A stretch of DNA of 7,894 nt from Phycisphaerae bacterium (GTDB lineage: Bacteria; Planctomycetota; Phycisphaerae; UBA1845; Fen-1342): positions 1 to 7,894 of the forward strand of contig JALHOX010000213.1 in the NCBI GenBank assembly GCA_022842805.1, read 5' to 3'. A program made the position numbers and the translations under genes. Shown piece after piece: positions 1 to 6,108 of the stretch; position 1 is the first letter of the stretch, and each line of letters starts with the position of its first letter. The notes beneath the pieces are model-generated. The model ran no database searches, was not told the DNA's origin, and worked only from the letters and a program-made list of their open reading frames with translations.

Positions 1-1
1 C

Positions 2-145
2 GGCGGATTCGTCCTCGCCCTCACCGACCCCGCCGGCTACGGCTCCGCATTCCCCAACTGCGACCTCGACCTCGCCGACGTCAACCACGACGGCTTCGTC
101 ACCGTCGGCGACATCAGCGCCTTCGTCGCGCTCCTCGTCGGCTAA
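2..145 (+). CDS. C-terminal end of a secreted protein with a dockerin/EF-hand tail (5' truncated)
   Basis: Only the last 47 codons and the TAA stop lie in the window; the gene begins before base 1. The reading frame starts at base 2. It shows FVLALTDPAGYGSAFPNC followed by a calcium-binding EF-hand loop, DVNHDGFVTVGD (residues 26-37 of the fragment, acidic or polar residues at loop positions 1, 3, 5 and 12), and ends in a hydrophobic helix, ISAFVALLVG. This arrangement, two dockerin-like repeats joined by a short loop with one Cys at the very C-terminus, is well known from large exported planctomycete proteins. There it is thought to act in sorting or surface assembly rather than in classical cellulosomes. 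The first repeat is cut by the window edge. The main body of the protein, and hence its function, cannot be inferred. Confidence 0.85.
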   Translation, partial: GGFVLALTDPAGYGSAFPNCDLDLADVNHDGFVTVGDISAFVALLVG

Positions 146-168
146 AACCTCTCTTCAAACTCCGCTGG

Positions 169-237
169 GACCGGTCTCCCACCGCTGGTGAGACCGGTCT
201 CCAGCCTTTGGTGAGACCGGGTTCAACCGGTCCGCAC
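169..237. repeat. 23-bp tandem repeat (two good copies plus one decayed) around a 12-bp palindrome
   Basis: Units begin at 169, 192 and 215, exactly 23 bp apart, each starting GACCGG. Units one and two match at 19 of 23 positions; the third agrees only over its first six bases. The junction of units one and two is the perfect palindrome GAGACCGGTCTC (190-201). Two mutually exclusive hairpins are possible: 169-178 with 190-199 (10 bp), or 194-201 with 213-220 (8 bp). The array starts 24 bases after the dockerin gene's stop, so it could act as a terminator or mRNA-end structure for that gene. No T-run follows. It could equally be a dispersed intergenic repeat family. Confidence 0.7.
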
Positions 238-428
238 GCTTCTGACCTTCATGTCACGCGCCCAGCCGCCCCGCCGGCCCCGCCCCGCCCATCGCCACGC
301 CGAAAGATTCGAAAGCAACTGGATTTTTCGCCCCGTAGCCATCTCCGCTAAAAGATGATCACAATGCACGTTCTTCGCGTGGCCCAGTTGTCCCAGCCGC
401 GATCCGCGCAAACTTCGTCGAGAACACG
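238..428. other. Intergenic spacer upstream of the M3 peptidase
   Basis: No convincing gene is seen on either strand. A 75-codon minus-strand open frame (450-223) has arginine-rich shadow-like composition and overlaps the peptidase start. The promoter for the peptidase should lie here, since the upstream gene ends before the hairpin array, but I could not find a -35/-10 pair that I trust. The A/T-richer stretch around 304-365 is the most likely place. Confidence 0.4.
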
Positions 429-2144
429 ATGAACGCACGCCCACCCTCAAACGAATTCCCCCGTCGCTGGATCGCGCCCGCCGCAGTCTTCGACCGCTGG
501 GAAACCGCCGCCACCTACTACGACGACCTCCTTCGCCGCCCGATCGCCTCCCCGGCCGACTTCGATCGCTGGCTGCTCGATTGGAGCGAGGTCGACGCCG
601 TCTTCGAGGAAGAGTACGCCCGCCGCTACACCTCCATGACCTGCCAGACCGACGACCCGCAGCGCGAACGGCTCTTCATGGATTTCGTCGAAAACATCAA
701 ACCCCTGCGCGAACCCGTCCATCACCGCCTCGCCCAGCGTTACATCGACGCCGCCACGCAATTCGACCTGCCCCCCATGCGCTACGAAGTGCTGACCCGA
801 AGCCTCCGCACGCAGATTCGCATGTTCCGCCAAGCCAACGTGCCGCTCGAGACCGAGAACGAAAAGTTCGTCACCCACTATCAGCAAACCATCGGCGCCA
901 TGACCGTCCGCTTCCGCGGCGAAGAGAAAACCCTCCCGCAGATGACGCTCCTGCAGGAGGAGCGCGACCGCGCCACGCGCGAGGAAGCCTGGCGACTCAC
1001 CGCCGACCGCTACCTGCACGACGCCCGCGAGCTCGACGGCCTCTACGAAAAAATGGTCGCACTGCGGGCGACCATCGCCCGCAACGCCGATTACCCCGAC
1101 TTCCGAGCCTACAAGTTCGACGAGCTCGAACGTTTCGACTACAGCCCGGCCGATTGCGCCGCCTTTCACGACGCCATCGAGCGCGTCGTCGTCCCCGCCG
1201 CAAAAACGCTCAACGCCGACCGCAAGCGACGCCTCGCCCTCGATCGGCTGCGCCCCTGGGACCTGGCGGTCGACGTCTTCGGCCAGCCCGCCCTCCGCCC
1301 CTTCGATAAAGTCGAGCGGCTCATGGACGGCTGCCAGGCCATCTTCGGCCGCGTCCACCGCGAACTGGGCGAAATCTTCGCCGGCCTCCGCCAGCGCGAT
1401 CTGCTCGACCTCGAAAGCCGCAAAGGCAAGGCCCCGGGCGGCTATCAGGCCACCTTCCCCGAGGCCCGCTCACCGTTCATCTTCATGAACGCGGTCGGCA
1501 GCGACGACGACGTACGCACCCTCCTCCACGAGGGCGGCCACGCCTTTCACACCTGGGCCTGCCGAGAAGAACCGCTCATCGCCTATCGCGAAGCGCCGAC
1601 CGAGTTCGCCGAAGTGGCCTCCATGGGCATGGAGTGCCTCGCCGCCCCCTTCATGGACCACTTCTACGGTTCCGACACCCCCCGCGCCCAACGCGATTTC
1701 TTCGAAAAGATCGTCCTCTTCCTCCCCTACATGGCGTGCGTCGACGCGTTCCAGCATTTCGTCTACACCCACGCCGACGCCGGCGTCGAAACCTGGAAAG
1801 ATCACTGGGTCCATCTCTGCAAGCGATTCGATACCGGCGTCGATTGGAGCGGGCTCGAGCTGTACGAGCGCCACCTCTGGCACCGCAAGCTCCACATCTT
1901 CGAACTGCCGTTCTACTACATCGAATACGGCATCGCCCAGCTCGGCGCCCTCCAGGTCTGGCTCGCATCACGCAAGAACTATCAGCAGGCAGTGGCCGAA
2001 TACCGCTACGGCCTCGCCCTCGGCGGCAGCCGCCCGCTGCCCGAGCTCTTCGCCGCCGCCGGTTGCCGATTCGATTTCAGCGAAGCGACGCTCAAGCCTC
2101 TGATCGAAGCGGTGATGGAGGAGGTCGCAAGAAATAGCGTCTAA
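429..2144 (+). CDS. M3-family zinc metallopeptidase (oligoendopeptidase)
   Basis: A 571-aa predicted cytoplasmic peptidase with no signal peptide or membrane segment. M3 enzymes (thimet oligopeptidase, PepF and relatives) cut short peptides, typically in the last steps of intracellular protein turnover. The zinc motif HEGGH is at residues 367-371 (H367 and H371 as ligands, E368 as general base). E395 in the FAEVASMGME stretch sits 28 residues after H367, where the third ligand is expected, and E402 is the usual second-shell acid. The N-terminal helical half (about 15-260) and the aromatic C-terminal segment FYYIEYGIAQLGALQ (about 496-510) fit the M3 fold, and the length is normal. The overall pattern resembles the M3 branch that is not classical PepF. 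The ATG at 429 has only a weak GAG upstream, but the conserved N-terminal region begins soon after it. The gene appears to stand alone: the upstream gene is 283 bp away and the downstream gene is convergent. Confidence 0.93.
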   Translation: MNARPPSNEFPRRWIAPAAVFDRWETAATYYDDLLRRPIASPADFDRWLLDWSEVDAVFEEEYARRYTSMTCQTDDPQRERLFMDFVENIKPLREPVHHRLAQRYIDAATQFDLPPMRYEVLTRSLRTQIRMFRQANVPLETENEKFVTHYQQTIGAMTVRFRGEEKTLPQMTLLQEERDRATREEAWRLTADRYLHDARELDGLYEKMVALRATIARNADYPDFRAYKFDELERFDYSPADCAAFHDAIERVVVPAAKTLNADRKRRLALDRLRPWDLAVDVFGQPALRPFDKVERLMDGCQAIFGRVHRELGEIFAGLRQRDLLDLESRKGKAPGGYQATFPEARSPFIFMNAVGSDDDVRTLLHEGGHAFHTWACREEPLIAYREAPTEFAEVASMGMECLAAPFMDHFYGSDTPRAQRDFFEKIVLFLPYMACVDAFQHFVYTHADAGVETWKDHWVHLCKRFDTGVDWSGLELYERHLWHRKLHIFELPFYYIEYGIAQLGALQVWLASRKNYQQAVAEYRYGLALGGSRPLPELFAAAGCRFDFSEATLKPLIEAVMEEVARNSV

Positions 2145-2171
2145 CGAATGAGAACGCTGTAAACGATTTTG

Positions 2172-2210
2172 CGGGGGGCCGCCGGCTCTTTCGATCCGAG
2201 GCCTCCCCCG
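2172..2210. terminator. GC-rich hairpin between convergent genes, possible bidirectional terminator
   Basis: Bases 2172-2178 pair with 2204-2210 (six Watson-Crick pairs plus one G-U). After a 5-base bulge, GGC at 2184-2186 pairs with GCC at 2201-2203. The hairpin lies 27 bp past the peptidase stop and 74 bp past the stop of the opposing cysteine desulfurase gene, a natural place for termination. Neither side has a proper T-run, so it is not a textbook intrinsic terminator. Confidence 0.3.
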
Positions 2211-2246
2211 AACGTCAGTGGAAAGGTATGCCGCAAACCGCCTTCA

Positions 2247-2281
2247 ACTCGACACTCTGCACTCGAAACTCGAAACTCAAA
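2247..2281. repeat. Period-7 tandem repeat, five ACTCNNN units
   Basis: Five consecutive heptamers all begin with ACTC: ACTCGAC, ACTCTGC, ACTCGAA, ACTCGAA and ACTCAAA. A decayed sixth, CCTCACC (2282-2288), overlaps the stop codon of the minus-strand cysteine desulfurase gene. The array is therefore immediately 3' of that gene. It may be a simple-sequence tract or part of a dispersed repeat family; no function is evident. Confidence 0.65.
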
Positions 2282-2283
2282 CC

Positions 2284-3459
2284 TCACCCCATCGCCGCCG
2301 TCATCTTTCGCGCCCGCGCCACCAGCTCCGGCAGCTTCGCCAGCACCGCCTCAATCTCCGCCGCCGTCGTCTCGCGGCTGAGAGAGAATCGAATCTGCCC
2401 CCGCGCCACGCGCGGCTCAACACCCATCGCCCGCAAAATCGGCGACGCCTCGATCGCCCCGCTGCTGCAAGCCGACCCGCTCGACGCGTAAATGCCCGCC
2501 TCGCTCAGCAACATCAGCAGCGCTTCCGCATCGCAATCCGCAAAGCACACGCAACAAGTATTCGGCAGACGCGGCGACTCGAGCCCAATGACGTGCGAAT
2601 CCGCGATGTTCGCGCGGATAAATGATTCCAGCCGCTCGCGCAGCCGCCCGGTCGCGGCGATCGCTTCCTGCGTCTCCGGCTTGCCCAGCAGCGCACAAGC
2701 CGCCCCAAAGCCGACGATCCCCGGCACGTTCTGCGTCCCACCGCGCCGCCGGCGCTCCTGCGGGCCGCCGTGAAGCAGCGGCGCAATCTTCAGCCCCTTG
2801 CGGATATACAGCGCGCCGACCCCCTTGGGCCCATGCACCTTGTGCGCCGAAATCGCCATCAGATCGATCCCCAGCGCAACCACATCGATCGCGATCTTGC
2901 CCAGCGCATTCACCGCGTCCGACATCACCAACGCGCCGGCGGCGTGCGAAATCTCCACAATCTCACGCAGCGGAAGCACCACCCCCGTCTCATTGTTCGC
3001 CAGCATCGCCACGACCAGCGCCGTGTCGGGACGGATCAGCCGCGGCAGCGCCTCCAGATCCGGCCGGCCGCCGCGATCGACCCCCCACGTCGTCACCTCA
3101 AAGCCGCGCGTCGCCAGGTAGTGCGCATGCTCGCTGACCGCGTGATGCTCAACCGCGCACACGACCACGTGCCGCCGGGCCGGGTTGGCCTCCAGCACAC
3201 CGGTCAACGCCAGGTTGTCCGCCTCCGTCCCGCCGCTGGTAAACACGATCGTGTCGGGCGTCGCACCGACGGAACGCGCCACCTGCTCGCGGGCGGCCTC
3301 GATCGCCGCCGCGGCCCGGCTGCCGGCGCGGTGCGTACTCGAGGGATTCCCAAACTCCTCGCGAAAGCACTGCAAAATGCGTTCGACGACGAGCGGGTCG
3401 ACGCGCGTCGTCGCGTTGTTGTCGAGATAGATCGCTGACTGGCTCAACTCGTCGATCAC
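2284..3459 (-). CDS. Cysteine desulfurase (NifS/IscS type, class V aminotransferase fold)
   Basis: A 391-aa PLP enzyme expected to convert L-cysteine to alanine while loading sulfur onto a catalytic Cys for Fe-S cluster or thio-cofactor assembly in the cytoplasm. Visible motifs: the N-terminal strand IYLDNNATT (10-18); TSGGTEADNLAL (74-85); H105 in VEHHAV, which stacks on PLP; D181; the Schiff-base lysine K207 in SAHKVHGPKG; and the catalytic C331 in SSGSACSSG, the short-loop group I form. The C-terminus lacks the long IscU-docking tail of E. coli IscS. Oddities: the PLP-contacting Gln three residues after the Asp is Asn here (N184), and four Cys cluster in TCCVCFADC (301-309). The start is uncertain. 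GTG at 3459 has GCGGA directly against it and no spacer; TTG at 3447 has GGAG 11 bases upstream and gives MSQSAIYLDNNATT. It is 32 bp downstream of the YhaM-like gene on the same strand, so probably co-transcribed. No iscU, iscR or sufB is visible nearby. Confidence 0.95.
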   Translation of the reverse strand: MIDELSQSAIYLDNNATTRVDPLVVERILQCFREEFGNPSSTHRAGSRAAAAIEAAREQVARSVGATPDTIVFTSGGTEADNLALTGVLEANPARRHVVVCAVEHHAVSEHAHYLATRGFEVTTWGVDRGGRPDLEALPRLIRPDTALVVAMLANNETGVVLPLREIVEISHAAGALVMSDAVNALGKIAIDVVALGIDLMAISAHKVHGPKGVGALYIRKGLKIAPLLHGGPQERRRRGGTQNVPGIVGFGAACALLGKPETQEAIAATGRLRERLESFIRANIADSHVIGLESPRLPNTCCVCFADCDAEALLMLLSEAGIYASSGSACSSGAIEASPILRAMGVEPRVARGQIRFSLSRETTAAEIEAVLAKLPELVARARKMTAAMG

Positions 3460-3491
3460 TCCGCTGCTAGATCACGAATCCCCCGACCGGC

Positions 3492-4541
3492 TCATTCCGG
3501 TTCCGGCGTGCGAATGCCCATCACGTCCGGCTTAAACACCTTGGTGTCCAGCGCCTTCACAAACCCGGTCCAGTCGCTGCTCTTGTCCGGGTCGTCGATG
3601 ATCGCTTCCGCGACCATGTTGAGCTTCGCATCCAGATTGTCGAGGTAATGCACGACAAACGCCTCCGCCATCGCCGGCAGCCGCGGACTGCCATACTCAT
3701 AGCGCCCATGGTGCGAAAGTATGATGTGCTGGATCGACTCGGCGATCTCGGGCGGAAACATCTCGTTCTTTTCCAGCTCCCACTCGCGCACCCGCTGCGC
3801 CACCCAGGTCACCGCCAGGTTGATATGCCCCAGCAGTTGCCCCGCATTCGTGTACTTGAAATTCGTGTCAAACCCCAGCTCCGCCGTCTTGCCGCAATCG
3901 TGCAGAAAACAGCCGATCAGCACCAGATCGCGGCTGACGTGCGGATAGCGCGGCATCACCAGTACCGCCAGCTCCAGCAGATTGAGCGTGTGCTCCAGCA
4001 GGCCGCCCAGATAGGCATGATGGTTGGTGATCGCCGCCGGAGCACGCTTGAAATCGCGCGCAAAGCGCTCATCGTTGATGAACCGGCCCGCCAGCGCCAG
4101 CACATGCGGATTCTCAATCGTCCGCAGGATTTCCTTCACGCGGGCCCACATCACCTCGACGTCGAACTTCGTGCTCGGCAGAAACTCCGTCGGGTCGACC
4201 TCGTTCGGCCGCACGCTGCGCATGCCGTCGATGATGAACTGACGATTGCCCTTGTAGTTCTCGACCCGCCCGCGGAAGTGCATGAAGCCGCCGTCCGGGA
4301 TCGTGTCATACAGCTCCTGAGACGCATTCCAGACCCGCCCCAGCATCTCGCCCGAGCTGTCCGCGATCACCAGGTGAATGTAGTTCGACCCCGAAGTCGT
4401 GGTCCGCAAATCGCGCTGCTGCACGCGATAAATCTCGTCATCAACCCGCTGCCCGGGCTCCAGGTGGCGAATCATCAGTTTCCGCGGCGTGGACCCTTCG
4501 ATCACTATCGACATGCCTGCGTTCCGATCCAGCGGGATCAT
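3492..4541 (-). CDS. yhaM: YhaM-type 3'-5' exoribonuclease (OB-fold plus HD domain)
   Basis: A 349-aa protein in the YhaM layout: an N-terminal OB-type nucleic-acid-binding domain (about 25-112, including a stretch ending FRGRVENYKGNRQFIIDGM) and an HD metal-dependent hydrolase domain (about 172-310). Metal-ligand candidates are H184 (GGLLEHT), H214-D215 (FLHDCGK), H239 (LLGHI), H277/H278 (ILSHHGRYEYGSPRLP) and D301/D304 (HYLDNLDAK). In Bacillus and Staphylococcus the family trims RNA 3' ends in the cytoplasm, and that role is inferred here. The family is usually near 310-320 aa; this ORF is longer because of an N-terminal extension. ATG at 4514 (M10) or 4475 (M23, with GGAA five bases upstream) would give more typical lengths. 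ATG at 4541 has GGGA directly against it with no spacing, so it is the least certain. It lies between the 135-aa gene (88 bp upstream) and the cysteine desulfurase gene (32 bp downstream). Confidence 0.9.
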   Translation of the reverse strand: MIPLDRNAGMSIVIEGSTPRKLMIRHLEPGQRVDDEIYRVQQRDLRTTTSGSNYIHLVIADSSGEMLGRVWNASQELYDTIPDGGFMHFRGRVENYKGNRQFIIDGMRSVRPNEVDPTEFLPSTKFDVEVMWARVKEILRTIENPHVLALAGRFINDERFARDFKRAPAAITNHHAYLGGLLEHTLNLLELAVLVMPRYPHVSRDLVLIGCFLHDCGKTAELGFDTNFKYTNAGQLLGHINLAVTWVAQRVREWELEKNEMFPPEIAESIQHIILSHHGRYEYGSPRLPAMAEAFVVHYLDNLDAKLNMVAEAIIDDPDKSSDWTGFVKALDTKVFKPDVMGIRTPEPE

Positions 4542-4629
4542 TCCCGATTAAAGGGCCCACGCGCCGCCGCGGCCATACCAGGCCGCCGCCCGCGAAACCC
4601 CACCCTGTTCTCGATCACTGCGCCAAACT

Positions 4630-5037
4630 CTACGGCTTCGACGCGGCGGCAAGGAAGCGCTCGGCGTCCACCGCCGACAAAAAAACCGCCTGATCGCCGA
4701 ACAGCTCGCGCCGCAGCAGCACCCCCAGCGGCGTGGTGTAATACGAATGAATCCGCGAAGCCAGCTCGCGCAGCGCCAGGCTCCGCTCCCGACCGCGCCG
4801 CTCCAGATCCTCGATCGCCCCATGCAGTTTCCGAATGTCCGCGGCGTAGCGCGTGGCCAGTTCGGCCATCACGATCTGCTCCGCCGACGCCCGCACCTGC
4901 GACCAGTCCGCATCGATATTGGCATGAAAAACCAGCCGATGCAGCCCCTCGATCTCGTTCACGAGCGCGGCGAGGTAGTCATGCGAGCGGATCGCTTCGT
5001 AAAGCCGGGTCTGTTCGGAATCCGAAATGCGCGCCAC
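4630..5037 (-). CDS. Unrecognised 135-aa helical protein
   Basis: The frame is open further upstream, but GTG at 5037 is chosen because a full GGAGG (5049-5045) lies seven bases before it, the best ribosome site in the window; the extra upstream residues look like translated spacer. The protein starts MARISDSEQTRLYEAI, is rich in Ala, Arg, Glu and Leu, and looks almost wholly alpha-helical. A charged amphipathic stretch (about 45-98, including LHGAIEDLERRGRERSLALR) could form a short coiled coil. No signal peptide, membrane helix or Cys is present. Near the C-terminus is an apparently ordered segment, IHSYYTTPLGVLLRRELFGD (96-115), that may be a conserved core. I do not recognise the family. 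It is the first gene of a minus-strand cluster with the YhaM-like nuclease and the cysteine desulfurase. Confidence 0.75.
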   Translation of the reverse strand: MARISDSEQTRLYEAIRSHDYLAALVNEIEGLHRLVFHANIDADWSQVRASAEQIVMAELATRYAADIRKLHGAIEDLERRGRERSLALRELASRIHSYYTTPLGVLLRRELFGDQAVFLSAVDAERFLAAASKP

Positions 5038-5044
5038 GAACAAG

Positions 5045-5049
5045 CCTCC
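5045..5049 (-). promoter_or_regulatory. Strong Shine-Dalgarno (GGAGG) that sets the GTG start of the 135-aa gene
   Basis: The minus strand reads GGAGG, then seven bases (CTTGTTC), then GTG at 5037. Most other genes here have weak or no such site, so this one decides the start. Confidence 0.7.
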
Positions 5050-5087
5050 GCCGAAATGGCGTCTGGAGCGAATCGTCGACGCGTTGG

Positions 5088-5119
5088 ATTGTATCGATTC
5101 CCCGCAACCGCCGGCGCAA
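5088..5119 (-). promoter_or_regulatory. Possible sigma-70-like promoter for the minus-strand cluster
   Basis: The minus strand carries TACAAT (5093-5088), one mismatch from the -10 consensus, and TTGCGC (5119-5114) as a poor -35. The 20-base spacer is too long for a strong promoter. Transcription would start near 5081, giving a leader of roughly 44 bases before the GTG at 5037. This is pattern matching only. Confidence 0.25.
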
Positions 5120-5221
5120 GAATCCGAAGCCGCCCCCCGCCAACCCACGACCCCGGCAGAGGTCGCGAATCGAGGCGGCAAAGATGGTCATGCTCAGGCT
5201 CGATCGATCCATCGGAGGCCG

Positions 5222-5247
5222 ATCGCCGCGGGGAGCAAGGCGGCGAT
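5222..5247 (-). terminator. Perfect 8-bp inverted repeat after the Gly-rich protein gene
   Basis: ATCGCCGC (5222-5229) and GCGGCGAT (5240-5247) are perfect inverted repeats around a 10-base loop. The hairpin starts 20 bases past the TAA at 5267 on the minus strand, so it could end that transcript and insulate the cluster downstream. It lacks a T-run. Confidence 0.35.
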
Positions 5248-5266
5248 GCGGCCCGTGGATCCCACC

Positions 5267-5920
5267 TTATCCGCGCTGCGCCGCAGCACAATCAGCGGCC
5301 GCGTCGGCCACCTCGGCGCGTGCATCGTCCACAAACAGGTTCCCGTTCGAGTCGACCGTCAGCACCCGCTGCTGCACGCCGATGTCGTTCGTGTCGGTCG
5401 CCCGGTCGACATCGAGTTCGAGCACGAATCCACCGCCGACCGCCTTCACCGACCACGTCCCCAGCAGCGTCTCCTCGCTCGAGAACGTATCGAAGCTGGT
5501 CGAAGTAACCCGCGTCACCAGCATGCCGAACCGGCCGAAGGCGCAGGTTTGCAACTGCACACTCTCGGTGATGCTGCCGCTCGAAAAGAACGAGCTGCTG
5601 CCGAAGGTGATGAACTTGTCGCCCAACTCGCGCGTGAACTCGGCAATCGCATCCGCCGCCCCGCCCCCGGGCGGCTGCTCGCCGATGCCGATCGTGTTCG
5701 ACGTCCCGTCTTGAATCCCCCCGACTTGCCCGCCAGCCTCATCATCCCGTCCCCCGTTCCCGCCGCCGTCGGCCAGATCACGTCCGCCCCCGTCGCCGCC
5801 GCCGACCAGTTCTTCGAGCAAGCCGCCGCCGCTTCCCTCGCCGCAGCCCAACCCGCCCAGTCCGACCAGCGACACCGCCACCGCCCCAACGACCCAACCC
5901 GTGATGCTGAAACGTTTCAT
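5267..5920 (-). CDS. Gly-rich secreted protein, probable lipoprotein, with a DGTSNTI motif
   Basis: A 217-aa protein starting at ATG 5920, with GGGAG (5935-5931) ten bases upstream. The frame is open 51 codons further, but those residues lack a signal and look like translated spacer. The signal peptide is clear: MKR, a hydrophobic core to about residue 22, then GGLGC with C26 as likely lipidated Cys. The lipobox is imperfect (Gly at -3, Leu at -2). Residues 27-68 are low-complexity Gly/Asp/Glu linker. Then comes DGTSNTIGIGE (71-81), like the DGTSNTI..GE motif of planctomycete DUF1559 pseudopilin-like proteins, although this protein has no pilin-type N-terminus. The rest (about 90-217) looks beta-rich, with GTWSVKAVGGGFVLELDVD (155-173) recalling lipocalin-like strands, and LTVDSNGNLFVDD near the end. 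C126 and C211 may form a disulfide. Function unknown. It is divergent from the ECF sigma gene, with 188 bp between the starts. Confidence 0.75.
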   Translation of the reverse strand: MKRFSITGWVVGAVAVSLVGLGGLGCGEGSGGGLLEELVGGGDGGGRDLADGGGNGGRDDEAGGQVGGIQDGTSNTIGIGEQPPGGGAADAIAEFTRELGDKFITFGSSSFFSSGSITESVQLQTCAFGRFGMLVTRVTSTSFDTFSSEETLLGTWSVKAVGGGFVLELDVDRATDTNDIGVQQRVLTVDSNGNLFVDDARAEVADAAADCAAAQRG

Positions 5921-6108
5921 TACTGCAGTGCTCCCAGAGCCGGCCGGTCGCCATCCGTGCATCCGTCTGCCGACGGGGCCGGATATACTGGGTTCAGCGG
6001 GACACCCGCCGAAACTGAGGCGACCGATTCCGCCTCGATGGGAGCAGCGGATTTCGCCGCCGCTCTCCGTCAAAACGCGGCGAACTATTTTCAGATCGAC
6101 CGTTGTTT
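5921..6108. promoter_or_regulatory. Divergent intergenic region between the secreted protein and the ECF sigma gene
   Basis: No gene is seen. This 188-bp region must hold promoters for both directions unless transcription enters from outside. Structure seen: a hairpin with a 5-bp stem and TGCC tetraloop (5963-5976), a perfect GAGGCG/CGCCTC inverted repeat with an 8-base loop (6017-6036), and an A/T island GATATACT (5982-5989). The island could be a -10 in either direction (TATACT on plus, TATATC on minus), but I found no convincing -35 partner. A second A/T patch, AACTATTTT (6083-6091), lies just before the sigma start. Confidence 0.35.

Noticed and set aside
169..237. CRISPR-like array in the 23-bp repeats
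   Set aside because: The units are directly contiguous without unique spacers, only two copies are good, and no cas gene is present.
447..1358. A 303-codon minus-strand open frame inside the M3 peptidase
   Set aside because: It is fully antisense to a gene with clear M3 motifs. Its Val/Gly/Ala/Glu-rich, motif-free translation is a typical shadow of GC-rich codon use.
5038..5181. N-terminal extension of the 135-aa protein to an ATG at 5181
   Set aside because: GGAGG seven bases before GTG 5037 fits the shorter start much better. The extra residues look like translated spacer.
3648..5714. A 688-codon plus-strand open frame, longer than any accepted gene in the window
   Set aside because: It lies antisense across the YhaM-like gene, the 135-aa gene and part of the Gly-rich protein gene, and also through the spacers between them. 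Its translation is Arg/Pro/His-rich without domains, as expected for the complement of GC-rich coding DNA.
5921..6073. N-terminal extension of the Gly-rich protein (51 extra codons)
   Set aside because: The signal peptide and a GGGAG ribosome site both support ATG 5920. The extension would bury the signal sequence and has no recognisable content.
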